From NCBI RefSeq assembly GCF_015477355.1, contig NZ_JADLRJ010000005.1, positions 372,001-436,000 on the forward strand: 64,000 nucleotides of DNA, read 5' to 3'. Of the stretch, positions 9,915 through 17,984 are shown piece by piece. How positions within the stretch are numbered: position 1 is the stretch's first letter; each line of letters begins with the position of its first letter. The translations under genes were made by a program, and so were the position numbers. The notes below the pieces were generated by a model. That model worked only from the letters and a program-made list of their open reading frames with translations, searched no databases and was not told where the DNA came from. Source of the DNA: Nocardia blacklockiae. Its GTDB lineage: Bacteria > Actinomycetota > Actinomycetes > Mycobacteriales > Mycobacteriaceae.

Positions 9915-10697
9915 TCAGAGCACATGCGCCAGGAACTCTCGCGTGCGCGGGTGCGCCGGGTCGTCGAAGACCCGCGCCGGCGTCCCCTGCTCCACGATCT
10001 CCCCGGAGTCCATCAGCACCACGGTGTCGGCGATCTCCCGGGCGAAACCGATCTCGTGGGTGACGATGACCAGGGTCGCGCCGTCGCGGGCCAGCCCGCG
10101 GATCACCGCCAGGACCTCGCCGACCAGCTCCGGGTCCAGGGCCGAGGTGGGCTCGTCGAACAGCACCACCGCGGGCCGCAGCGCCAGCGCCCGCGCGATC
10201 GCCACCCGCTGCTGCTGCCCGCCCGACAGCCGCCGCGGATACTCCTCCGCCTTGTCGGCCAGGCCGACCCGCTCCAGCAGTCGTCGCGCCTCGGCCGTCA
10301 CCTCGGCGCGCGAGCGGCGTTGCGCGGCAACAGGTCCCAGCACCACGTTTTCCAACACGGTGAGATGCGGGAACAGATTGAAGCTCTGGAAGACGAAGCC
10401 GATCCGCGAGCGCTGCCGCAGAATCTCGCGCTCGCTCAGCTCGTGCAGCTTGCCGCCCTTGCGGCGGTAGCCGACCAGTTCGCCGCCCACCCGGACGCTG
10501 CCGGCGTCCACCTTCTCCAGGTGGTTGATGGTGCGCAGCAGTGTCGACTTGCCGGACCCGGAGGGACCCACGATGACGGTCACCTCGCCCGGCCGCACCG
10601 CCAGATCTATCCCGCGCAGCACCTCGTTGGCGCCGAAATGCTTTCGCACGCCCCGCAATTCGACGGCGTACTCGCTGGTCGCGGTGGGCGCGCTCAT
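9915..10697 (-). CDS. ABC transporter ATP-binding protein, polar amino acid type
   Basis: 260 residues. Walker A is GPSGSGKST, the signature is LSGGQQQRV and Walker B is [12 protein letters not shown] with catalytic Glu; the LRTINHLEKVDAG segment is typical of the GlnQ/HisP/TcyC family. The ATG at 10697 overlaps the stop of the permease gene. With that permease it forms an amino-acid-type importer. In other bacteria such pairs beside SnaA/NtaA monooxygenases import cystine or S-methylcysteine derivatives; here that role is inference. No binding protein is encoded nearby. Confidence 0.93.
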   Translation of the reverse strand: MSAPTATSEYAVELRGVRKHFGANEVLRGIDLAVRPGEVTVIVGPSGSGKSTLLRTINHLEKVDAGSVRVGGELVGYRRKGGKLHELSEREILRQRSRIGFVFQSFNLFPHLTVLENVVLGPVAAQRRSRAEVTAEARRLLERVGLADKAEEYPRRLSGGQQQRVAIARALALRPAVVLFDEPTSALDPELVGEVLAVIRGLARDGATLVIVTHEIGFAREIADTVVLMDSGEIVEQGTPARVFDDPAHPRTREFLAHVL

Positions 10698-11638
10698 CGG
10701 CGTTCCGCGGTGATCTCGGCGAGCTTGCCCCGCACCCGCTGCCAGGGCGTGGGCGGCAGCGCGCGCTGGCTGCCCTTGGCGAAGTGGCGCTCGATGTAGT
10801 ACTGCGCGACGGTCAGCACGGTGGTGAGCACGATGTACCAGACGGTGGCCACCATCAGCAGCGGCACCACCCGGCCGGTCCGGCCGAAGATCACCTGCAC
10901 CTGGTAGAACAGCTCCGCGATCGCCATCACCGACACGATCGAGGTGCCCTTGAACAGGCTGATCACCTCGTTGGCGGCATTGGGCAGGATGCCGCGCATG
11001 GCCTGCGGCGCGACGATGGTGAAGAACTGCCGCCGCCAGGGCAGGCCGAGCGATTTGGCCGCCTCCAGCTGTCCGGGATCCACCGAGATGATGCCGGCCC
11101 GGATGATCTCGGCCGAATACGCCGCCTGGTGCAGCGCGAGTCCGATGACGGCCGCGGTGAACCCGCTGAGCACGCCGTTGACATCGAAGGTGAGGAAGGC
11201 CGGGCCGAACGGGATGCCGATCGACATGCGCTTGTAGAGATAGGCGATGTTGAACCAGAACAGCAGCTGCACGATCAGCGGAATGGATCGGAAAGCCCAC
11301 ACGTAGACCCACGCGATCACTTGCAGCACAGGGATTTTCGACAGTCGCGCCACGGCCAGCCAGATCCCGAGCAGGAAGCCGAACAGGGTGCCCCAGAAGG
11401 TCAGCTCCACGGTCACCCGCACGGCCGCGAGAATCGAGCGCGCGGTGAAGTACCGGGTGAACGTCGGCCAGTCCCAGCCGGGGTTGGTGACCAGGCCGTG
11501 CACGAACTGCGCGACGACCACCAGCGCCGCCGCACCCACCAGCCACCGCCACGGATGCCGGGCGCGCGCGACGGGCAGCGCGCCCTCCTCGGCCGCCGGC
11601 ACCACGCCGGACGACTCTGCGGCAGCCAGTGTGCTCAT
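10694..11638 (-). CDS. ABC transporter permease, polar amino acid type (HisM/GlnP)
   Basis: 314 residues. After about 25 cytoplasmic residues there is a lone helix, then the conserved block beginning VTVELTFWGTLFGFLLG and the EAA-loop (LEAAKSLGLPWRRQFFTIV) characteristic of the polar amino acid permease family. I chose the ATG at 11638, which has GGAGG about ten bases before it; another ATG six codons upstream (11656) overlaps that site. It is the first gene of the operon that runs to 1679. It is divergent from an SDR gene, with 214 bases between them holding the promoters. Confidence 0.9.
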   Translation of the reverse strand: MSTLAAAESSGVVPAAEEGALPVARARHPWRWLVGAAALVVVAQFVHGLVTNPGWDWPTFTRYFTARSILAAVRVTVELTFWGTLFGFLLGIWLAVARLSKIPVLQVIAWVYVWAFRSIPLIVQLLFWFNIAYLYKRMSIGIPFGPAFLTFDVNGVLSGFTAAVIGLALHQAAYSAEIIRAGIISVDPGQLEAAKSLGLPWRRQFFTIVAPQAMRGILPNAANEVISLFKGTSIVSVMAIAELFYQVQVIFGRTGRVVPLLMVATVWYIVLTTVLTVAQYYIERHFAKGSQRALPPTPWQRVRGKLAEITAERR

Positions 11639-11852
11639 GGGATCGCGATCCTCCATCGGTCCTGGCTGTCGACGGTAAAGAAGCCTCGACCCGATGTCGC
11701 CCGTCGCGATCACCGTGAATGCAATTGTTGGCAAACGGTTTTCCCCGGCGGACCCGGGAAACCCGGCACGGCGGGCATCCTCTGTGTACAGTGCTGTTCG
11801 CAATACTCTAGTGTGAAACATCGTTGTTCTTGAATCCGCTAGGAGATCGATC

Positions 11853-12716
11853 ATGAAAGACCTGACCGGCCGGAAATGCCTGATCACCGGTGCGGCCAGC
11901 GGCATCGGCCGGGCCACCGCCCGAGCCGCCGCGCGCGCGGGCGCGCAGCTGTTCCTGACCGATATCGCCGAGGCGGGACTCCACGAGACGGTGCGGCTGG
12001 TCGAGGCCGACGGCGGGCGGGTCGCGGCGGTGCAGCCGCTCGACGTCGCCGACTACGACGCCGTCACCGCGTGGGCCGAGCGGGTGCACGCCGAACACGG
12101 CAGCCTGGACGTCGTCATGAACATCGCCGGCATCGCCACCTGGGGCACCGTGGAGAATCTCGAGCACCGGCACTGGCGGTCGATCATCGATGTGAATCTG
12201 ATGGGCCCGATTCACATCATCGAGAACTTCGTGCCGCCGATGGTGCGGGCCGGGCGCGGCGGGCACCTGGTCAACGTGTCCTCGGCCGCCGGGCTGCTCG
12301 CGCTGCCCTGGCACGCGGCCTACAGCGGCAGCAAGTTCGGGCTGCGGGGCATCTCGGAGGTGCTGCGGTTCGATCTCGAGCGGCACGGCATCGGGGTCAG
12401 CCTGGTCGTGCCGGGTGCGGTGCGGACGCCGCTGGTCGGCACCGTGCAGATCGTCGGGGTCCAGCGCGACGACCCCCGGGTGCGGAAGATGACCGGGCTG
12501 TTCGAGGGCCACGCGGTGACGCCGGAGAAGGTCGCCGACCGGATCCTCGCGGGTATCCGCCACAACCGGTACCTGGTGCACACCTCGTTCGACATCCGGA
12601 TCGGGTACTGGTTCGCGCGGAAATTCGCGCTGCCCTACGAGATCGCCATGCGACTGGCGAACCGGCAGTTCAGCAGGCTGCTGCCGGAGCCGGAGCGGGC
12701 GGCCACGCCGCGGTGA
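11853..12716 (+). CDS. SDR family NAD(P)-dependent oxidoreductase
   Basis: 287 residues with the classical short-chain dehydrogenase features: a TGAASGIGRA nucleotide-binding motif near residue 12, NIAGIA (NAG-like) near residue 90, and the catalytic Ser/Tyr/Lys set (VSSAAG then Y-S-G-S-K near residue 155). AGGAGA lies about 8 bases before the ATG at 11853. The C-terminal tail (about 40 residues with YWFARKFALPYEIAMRLANR) is longer than in minimal SDRs and may bind membrane or a lipophilic substrate, as in mycobacterial SDRs of this type. Substrate unknown. Confidence 0.9.
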   Translation: MKDLTGRKCLITGAASGIGRATARAAARAGAQLFLTDIAEAGLHETVRLVEADGGRVAAVQPLDVADYDAVTAWAERVHAEHGSLDVVMNIAGIATWGTVENLEHRHWRSIIDVNLMGPIHIIENFVPPMVRAGRGGHLVNVSSAAGLLALPWHAAYSGSKFGLRGISEVLRFDLERHGIGVSLVVPGAVRTPLVGTVQIVGVQRDDPRVRKMTGLFEGHAVTPEKVADRILAGIRHNRYLVHTSFDIRIGYWFARKFALPYEIAMRLANRQFSRLLPEPERAATPR

Positions 12717-12830
12717 GCCGCGCCGACCCGCCGGGTTCGCGAACCGAATGCCCCGCTTTTGCTTGCGCGGCTGCGGTATTCATGGCTCAATCCGAGTGGA
12801 TGTGCCAGTCGTACCGAGCGGGGACCACCG

Positions 12831-13472
12831 ATGATCACGAGGAATTCGCATCGCTGGACGCCGACCGGCGAGGCGGACATGGTGGAGCTGCAGGACCTGG
12901 TCTCGGGCCGGGCCGTGCAGCTGGTGCGGCCCGCCGAGGACGAACTGCCCGGCGAATTCCTCGCCGACACCGAGGAACTGGTGTTCCGCTGGGCGAATCT
13001 GGGCACCCACGCCCAGGCCGAGGCCGAACTGAACAGCCTGGACTGCACCGCGACGCTGCACGCCCTGAGCTGGATGTGCGCGCTGTGGGCGGTGGTCTGC
13101 GAGACGCGGCTGGGCAAGTCGGCCGGCGACATCCTGCGCGACCTGGACTATCGCGGCGGCTGGCGCAAAATCCGCACCGAGGAGGAGGCGCACCTGTGGA
13201 ACGGCCTCACCCAGCGGGTGCGCCTGGGCGCCCTGGCCGCGCTGACCGAGGACCCGCGCGCCGTCGAGTCCTACTATCGCGCGTGCGGTGATCCGCCGGA
13301 CATCGGCCCGACGCTGGTGCGGCACACACTGATTCACCTCGACGCCTTCAGTCAGGACATGGAACGGCACGACCTGCGGGCGCAGGGCCTGGCGCTCGCG
13401 GTGGTGTCGCACACCGACCCGCTACCCGGCCCGCGCCGCCGGTTGTGCTTCCGGCCGTCGCATCCGCTGTGA
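12831..13472 (+). CDS. Hypothetical protein
   Basis: 213 residues from an ATG at 12831 with GGGGA about 8 bases upstream; an internal ATG at 12879 is a possible later start. No signal peptide, membrane segment or domain that I recognise. It is largely helical and rich in acidic residues and tryptophan (ALSWMCALWAVVCETRLGKS). The C-terminus turns basic (PGPRRRLCFRPSHPL). It lies between an SDR gene and a convergent flavin reductase unit. Codon use is normal for this genome, so it is likely expressed. Function unknown. Confidence 0.65.
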   Translation: MITRNSHRWTPTGEADMVELQDLVSGRAVQLVRPAEDELPGEFLADTEELVFRWANLGTHAQAEAELNSLDCTATLHALSWMCALWAVVCETRLGKSAGDILRDLDYRGGWRKIRTEEEAHLWNGLTQRVRLGALAALTEDPRAVESYYRACGDPPDIGPTLVRHTLIHLDAFSQDMERHDLRAQGLALAVVSHTDPLPGPRRRLCFRPSHPL

Positions 13473-13554
13473 CGTTCGACGCCGCGCTCCGGTCCCGTGA
13501 TGCCTTGCCCCTCATCAAGTTCCAGGCATTACGGGAGCGAGCGAGCCGCGGCGA

Positions 13555-13728
13555 CTACAGCGGCGCGAGGCCGACGACCACCCCGATCCAGTCGAGATTC
13601 ACCCAGCCCCAACCGCGTTGGACCGGATCGCCCACCGGCACGGACGCGTCCTCGACCAACTCGCGCAGCAGGCGCGGCGCGCGCGGCAGGGTGAAGGTGA
13701 CCTCGCCCGGGTCAATGGGCGACGCCAT
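13555..13728 (-). CDS. Small hypothetical protein (57 aa) coupled to flavin reductase
   Basis: A 57-residue gene read directly from the minus strand. It starts MASPIDPGEVTFTLPRAP and ends VNLDWIGVVVGLAPL. The ATG at 13728 is preceded by an unusually strong GGAGGAGGAGG site 6 bases away and lies 17 bases inside the end of the flavin reductase gene, so translation is probably coupled. It has three tryptophans and a hydrophobic tail, but no classic membrane helix or signal peptide. Co-transcription suggests an accessory role to the reductase; no known family is recognised. Confidence 0.62.
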   Translation of the reverse strand: MASPIDPGEVTFTLPRAPRLLRELVEDASVPVGDPVQRGWGWVNLDWIGVVVGLAPL

Positions 13729-14236
13729 TGCGCACCTCCTCCTCCGGATGCAGGCGACGGAAGCGGCTGCCGTGGAAGACGAGTGGGTCGACCTCCGCGC
13801 GCGTCGCCAGCCGCCGCACCCGCAGGATCACCACGTGATGGTCGCCGGCCGGCACCTGCGTCTCGATCACGCCCTCGAGCCACGCCGACGCCCCGTCGAC
13901 GAAGACCGAATGCCCCGCGCCGCGATGCAGTTCCAGATCCCGGAAGCGATCGCCGTTCTTCGAGCTGAGCGACCGGGCCGCGCCGTGCTGCTCGGTGCCC
14001 AGCAGGCTCAGGCCCAGATAGCTGGCCGCCGACAGGCGCGGCCAGGTGGTGGAGCTGTTCTGCACACAGAACGACACCAGCGGCGGATCCAGCGACACCG
14101 GCACGAACGTGCTCACCGCCAAACCGTATGGCACACCCCCGATTTCGGCGCAGACCGCGACAACTCCACTCGGGAACGCGGCGAAGGCGCGGCGTAAACC
14201 GGCACCGTCGGCGGGAATTTCGTGCAGTTCAGCCAT
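13712..14236 (-). CDS. Flavin reductase family protein
   Basis: 174 residues of the flavin-reductase-like FMN-binding split barrel. The LRRAFAAFPSGVVAVCAEIGG opening and the AVSTFVPVSLDPPLVSFCVQ block are typical; in family members the Ser/Thr region contacts the FMN phosphate. Such proteins reduce free FMN/FAD with NAD(P)H and hand it to a two-component monooxygenase. The window has four luciferase-like monooxygenases at 1.7-9.9 kb and an SsuD-like one at 16.0 kb, any of which could be the partner; that link is inference. It is followed by an overlapping 57-codon gene. Confidence 0.9.
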   Translation of the reverse strand: MAELHEIPADGAGLRRAFAAFPSGVVAVCAEIGGVPYGLAVSTFVPVSLDPPLVSFCVQNSSTTWPRLSAASYLGLSLLGTEQHGAARSLSSKNGDRFRDLELHRGAGHSVFVDGASAWLEGVIETQVPAGDHHVVILRVRRLATRAEVDPLVFHGSRFRRLHPEEEVRNGVAH

Positions 14237-14381
14237 AACTCACCAGCCCGGTCGCGGAGACAACGGGTCCACTACACCACCGCCACCCTGGGGAATGCGA
14301 GGGTTTCGATCGCCACGATCACAAGATGGCGGGTCCGGCCGGAACGTATCCTCGGCGCACCCCTACGGCCGAACGGAACCG

Positions 14382-14972
14382 ATGCCTGCACACGCGAGCG
14401 ACAACCCACGCGACTACACCGCCGAGATCGAGGCGCTCCAGAACGAACTGGAGACCCTGCGGTTCAGCATCGACGACGCGCACGCCCGCGACCACCGGGA
14501 TACGCGCACCCGCAGCATCCTCAACGCGCGGGAGGTCCGTGCCCAGCAGCTCGTCGGTCGCATCCAGGAGTTGTCGCACGAGCGGGACGTGCGGCAGATC
14601 AAGGCCGAACTGGAGAAGCGGGTCGGCGACGTCGCGCTCCGGCAGGAGTTGACCACGACCCTCACCGAGATCCTGGACAAACGAATCAACGAACTCCGCG
14701 ACGCCGCCCAGGACCCCGAGACGCTCGCGCACCAGCGGCTGGCACTGCGCGAGCGGACGTGGGAGATGCGCAAATCGCTGCTCGAACGCGAGCCCGCGGC
14801 GGTCCTCATCGGCGGCCTGCTCCTGATGATCATGGCCACCGGCCTGCTCGTCGGCATGTTCACGCACACCAGCACGCCGGAGATCATCTCCAGCGCGTTT
14901 CTGCTCATCCTCGGCTTCTTCTTCGGGCAGAGCACCAATCGCGGCGCGACGACCGCGGAGCGGAACGAATAG
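14382..14972 (+). CDS. Coiled-coil membrane protein
   Basis: 196 residues. Residues about 10-130 are highly charged, with heptad-like leucine spacing (IEALQNELETLRFSIDDAHA), predicting a long coiled coil. Two hydrophobic segments follow near the C-terminus (AVLIGGLLLMIMATGLLVGM and IISSAFLLILGFFFGQ), so the protein is probably anchored by a hairpin with the coil in the cytoplasm. I start it at the ATG at 14382, where the coding pattern begins. No family recognised. A perfect stem-loop follows at 15002-15037. Confidence 0.65.
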   Translation: MPAHASDNPRDYTAEIEALQNELETLRFSIDDAHARDHRDTRTRSILNAREVRAQQLVGRIQELSHERDVRQIKAELEKRVGDVALRQELTTTLTEILDKRINELRDAAQDPETLAHQRLALRERTWEMRKSLLEREPAAVLIGGLLLMIMATGLLVGMFTHTSTPEIISSAFLLILGFFFGQSTNRGATTAERNE

Positions 14973-15001
14973 TGTTGCAGGACAATGGTTTCTGATATGG
15001 A

Positions 15002-15037
15002 CCGAGCCCGTCCGGCACGGCTTCCGGACGGGCTCGG
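15002..15037. terminator. Stem-loop terminator between convergent genes
   Basis: A perfect 14-base inverted repeat (CCGAGCCCGTCCGG and its complement) with an 8-base loop, located 30 bases after the coiled-coil gene and 36 bases before the end of the convergent secreted-protein gene. It probably ends transcription from both sides; no long T-run follows, as is common in actinobacteria. Confidence 0.75.
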
Positions 15038-15072
15038 CGTCCCCCCGGCGGCGCTGCGCCGGGTCTTCCCAC

Positions 15073-15795
15073 CTACTTCGGCGCCGGCGTGAACGGCTGG
15101 TTGATGGTGGTGAAGTACTGCGCGGCCGCCAGGATCGCCACCGGGGCGGTGACCAGCAGCTGACCCGCGAGGGTGCCCAACGCGCCGACGGCGACGATGC
15201 CGCCGAAGCAGCCGATCACGGCGGCGGGCAGGAACGCGCCGAACAGGCCGACGATCGCGGCGGCGGCCACGGTCGCGCCCGCGATGCCGCCCAGGACGCA
15301 GCCGATGGCACCGCCGGTGAGGCCGCCGACCAGGGTTCCGATGGTGGCGCCCGCGCTGATCGTGCTGGTCAGGCGGTTCCAGGCGGCCAGCTCACGGTCG
15401 TAGGGCGTCTTGAACGGGGCCTGGTCCTCGAACGGCAGCGCCACCGGCCGATAGGTGGCGTGGGCGAGGTCGAACTGCGGGGTCAGGGTCGCGGTGCGGT
15501 CCTGGATCCGCGCCGCGATCGGGAAGACGAAATCGTCCACCCGGAACGACAATTCGGTGCCCGCGACGGTGGTGCCGTCCGCCGCCTTGATCTTGAATAC
15601 GCCGTTCTCCACATCCAGCGAGCCGGCGTCGGTCGAGATCACGGTCGCCGTCTCGGTGGTTCTGGCCTGGTAGTTCACCACCTCGTCGGGTTCCGGCGCC
15701 GCGTACGCCGTCCCGGTGGCAATGCCCGTTGCCGCGGTCACCAAAGTGGCGACAGCGGTGAATTTCCTCATCTTCACCAGCTTGTTCCTCATCAT
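15073..15795 (-). CDS. Secreted protein with glycine-rich hydrophobic C-terminal half
   Basis: 240 residues. A signal peptide (KFTAVATLVTAATGIATGTA, cleavage likely after TAYA) precedes a beta-rich domain of about 100 residues (TTETATVISTDAGSLDVENG onward). The C-terminal half is strongly hydrophobic and glycine/alanine-rich (GATIGTLVGGLTGGAIGCVL), with glycine-zipper-like spacing suggesting oligomeric membrane insertion. This architecture is common among exported hypothetical proteins of Nocardia and Rhodococcus (from memory). The start is uncertain among ATGs at 15795, 15792 and 15771. Divergent from the SsuD-like gene with a 250-base intergenic region. Confidence 0.75.
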   Translation of the reverse strand: MMRNKLVKMRKFTAVATLVTAATGIATGTAYAAPEPDEVVNYQARTTETATVISTDAGSLDVENGVFKIKAADGTTVAGTELSFRVDDFVFPIAARIQDRTATLTPQFDLAHATYRPVALPFEDQAPFKTPYDRELAAWNRLTSTISAGATIGTLVGGLTGGAIGCVLGGIAGATVAAAAIVGLFGAFLPAAVIGCFGGIVAVGALGTLAGQLLVTAPVAILAAAQYFTTINQPFTPAPK

Positions 15796-16045
15796 CAGGC
15801 TGCGGCGGATCCGCTGCAGTGGGATTCTTCGAGTGGCGGATTCGCCGGAAGGTCGCTGCGGGTCCGGTAAGCCGCGGCGACTGGGGCCAAGTCTCAGCGA
15901 GTTCCCAGGGTCCTGTCAGGTCTAAGAACCAGGCAGATTTCAACCGGTGACGCGGCGGGGGGTCACGGGCACCATCTGATACTGGGCTGACGACCGTTCG
16001 GCGCGGTCCGCGGTTCTGCGTTGTCGTCACTAGGGAGCAGCACGA

Positions 16046-17200
16046 ATGTCCTTATCGTTCCACTGGTTTCTGCCGACCTACGGTGATTCCCGCAACCTGA
16101 TCGCGGGCGGGCACGGCACCGCGATGGCCGGCGACCGCCCGGCGTCGCTGCGCTACCTGAACCAGATCGCCGGCGCCGCGGAGGAGAACGGGTTCGAGGC
16201 CGTTCTCACCCCGACCGGCCTGTGGTGCGAGGACGCCTGGCTGACGACGGCCATGCTGGTGGAGACCACGGAAACCCTGAAATTCCTGGTGGCGTTCCGG
16301 CCGGGCATCGTCAGTCCCACGCTGGCCGCGCAGATGTCGGGCACCTTCCAGCGGCATTCGCGCGGGCGGCTGCTGCTGAACGTGGTGACCGGCGGCGAAC
16401 CGCACGAGCAGCGCGCCTTCGGCGACTTTCTGGACAAGGAACAGCGCTACCAGCGCACCGGCGAGTTCCTGCACGTGGTGCGGGAGCTGTGGCGCAACTA
16501 CGAGCCGTTCAGCTTCGAGGGCGAGCACATTCGCGTGCAGGACGCGCTGCTGAACAACCATCCCGACCCGCTGCCGCCGATCTTCTTCGGCGGCTCCTCG
16601 GAGGCGGCCGGTCCGGTGGCGGCGCAGTACGCCGACACGTACCTGACCTGGGGCGAGCCGCTGTTCGCGGTGAGCAAGAAGCTGGAGTGGATCCGCCGGC
16701 TGGCCGTGGACCGCGGCCGCAAACTGGACTACGGCCTGCGCATCCACGTCATTTCTCGCGACACCTCCGAGCAGGCGTGGGCCGAGGCCGACCGGCTACT
16801 CGAGGCGGTCGACCCCGCCGAGATCGAACGGGTGCAGGCGAGTCTGGCCCGCAGCGAATCCGAGGGTCAGCGGCGGATGCTGGACCTGCACGGCGGTTCC
16901 ACCGAGCGCCTGGAGATCGCGCCGAACCTGTGGGCGGGCGTCGGCCTGGTCCGCGGCGGCGCCGGCACGGCCCTGGTCGGCTCGCACGAGGAGGTCGCCG
17001 AGCGGCTGATCGAATACTCGCGCCTCGGCATCAACCACTTCATCCTCTCCGGCTACCCGCACGTCGAGGAGGCGTACTGGTTCGGCGAGGGCGTGCTCCC
17101 GATCCTGCAGCGCCGGGGGCTGTGGAAGCCGCCCGCTCAGCGCGAAACCCGGGTCACCGGAACGCCTTTCGCGTCCACGGCGGCGGCCAGCAGCAGTTAG
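16046..17200 (+). CDS. ssuD: SsuD-like alkanesulfonate monooxygenase (LLM class)
   Basis: 384 residues matching FMNH2-dependent alkanesulfonate monooxygenases in length and motifs: FHWFLPTYGDSR at the start, TPTGLWCEDAW with the conserved cysteine near residue 57, and FGGSSEAAGPVAAQYADTYL for flavin/phosphate binding. Known SsuD enzymes release sulfite from alkanesulfonates using reduced FMN supplied by a separate reductase; the flavin reductase at 13712-14236 is a plausible partner. AGGGAG lies about 9 bases before the ATG. No ssuABC transporter is adjacent. The gene symbol is a family-level assignment and the real sulfonate range is unknown. Confidence 0.82.
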   Translation: MSLSFHWFLPTYGDSRNLIAGGHGTAMAGDRPASLRYLNQIAGAAEENGFEAVLTPTGLWCEDAWLTTAMLVETTETLKFLVAFRPGIVSPTLAAQMSGTFQRHSRGRLLLNVVTGGEPHEQRAFGDFLDKEQRYQRTGEFLHVVRELWRNYEPFSFEGEHIRVQDALLNNHPDPLPPIFFGGSSEAAGPVAAQYADTYLTWGEPLFAVSKKLEWIRRLAVDRGRKLDYGLRIHVISRDTSEQAWAEADRLLEAVDPAEIERVQASLARSESEGQRRMLDLHGGSTERLEIAPNLWAGVGLVRGGAGTALVGSHEEVAERLIEYSRLGINHFILSGYPHVEEAYWFGEGVLPILQRRGLWKPPAQRETRVTGTPFASTAAASSS

Positions 17201-17247
17201 GACGGTAGGCTGTCGCGCGAGAACGTGCGCGCGACAGCCACTTCGGC

Positions 17248-17823
17248 CTACTTCTTCGCGGCGGCCTTGGCCTGCTTCTTGAATTCCCTTACCTGGGAGA
17301 GGGATTCGGCGTCGGTGACGTCGGCGACCGAGCGGTGCGAGCCTTCCTCGCCGTATGCTCCGGCCGCCTCGCGCCAGCCGACGGGCTCGACGCCGCGTTG
17401 CTTGCCCAGCAGGGACAGGAAGATGCGGGCCTTCTGGTCGCCGAAACCCGGCAGGGCCTTGAGGCGCTTCAGCACCTCTCTGCCGTCGGGGTCGCCTTCG
17501 GTCCAGAGGTTCGCGGCCTTGCCGTCGTAGTGCTCCACGATGTAGCGGGCCAGCTCCTGCACGCGCCGCGCCATCGAGCGGCCGTAGCGGTGGATGGCGG
17601 GCGGCGTAGCGGCCAGCTCCTCGAACTCCTCCGGGTCGGCCTCGGCGATCCGGCGGATATCGAACCCGCCCATGCGGTCGGCGAGCTTCTGCGGTCCCCG
17701 GAACGCGTGCTCCATCGGGAACTGCTGATCGAGCAGCATGCCGGTCAGCAGCGCGAAGTCGTCGGTCGACAGCAGCTCGTCCGCCTGCGGTTCCTGCGCG
17801 AGACACAGTTTGCGGTTCGCCAT
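17248..17823 (-). CDS. HhH-GPD type base excision DNA repair protein
   Basis: 191 residues. It has the helix-hairpin-helix of the HhH-GPD glycosylase superfamily (LKRLKALPGFGDQKARIFLSLL at about residues 115-137) with the LPGFG turn that grips DNA. It lacks the C-terminal four-cysteine iron-sulfur loop of EndoIII/MutY and ends in a lysine-rich tail (KKQAKAAAKK). Actinobacteria widely carry this short form as a putative glycosylase with unknown lesion specificity. The ATG at 17823 has GGGGG immediately upstream. It is convergent with the SsuD-like gene, 47 bases apart. Confidence 0.85.
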   Translation of the reverse strand: MANRKLCLAQEPQADELLSTDDFALLTGMLLDQQFPMEHAFRGPQKLADRMGGFDIRRIAEADPEEFEELAATPPAIHRYGRSMARRVQELARYIVEHYDGKAANLWTEGDPDGREVLKRLKALPGFGDQKARIFLSLLGKQRGVEPVGWREAAGAYGEEGSHRSVADVTDAESLSQVREFKKQAKAAAKK

Positions 17824-17906
17824 CCCCCGATCATCGCACCCCCGCAGCCCGACACGGCGGCGAACCCACACCCGCCATCCCCGCGACCACGAATCCACAC
17901 TTCTCG

Positions 17907-17920
17907 TCATCCCGGGATGA
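17907..17920. repeat. Short palindrome TCATCCCGGGATGA
   Basis: A perfect 14-base palindrome in the divergent gap between the HhH-GPD gene (start 17823) and the methyltransferase gene (start 17985). Its GTCATCCCGG core also occurs several times in the large inverted repeat at 30504-30655, so it may be a remnant of the same repeat family; it could alternatively be a regulator site. Confidence 0.4.
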
Positions 17921-17984
17921 GCACTCACGGCACACGTCACGTTCGTACCGGCCCGTAGCTTTCTATCGCGCGTAGGGTGTCGAC

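Noticed and set aside
11639-11852. Possible SAM or other sulfur riboswitch ahead of the monooxygenase/ABC operon
   Set aside because: I could not find a conserved SAM-I/SAM-IV core in the leader on either strand; the leader is short and gives no convincing paired elements.
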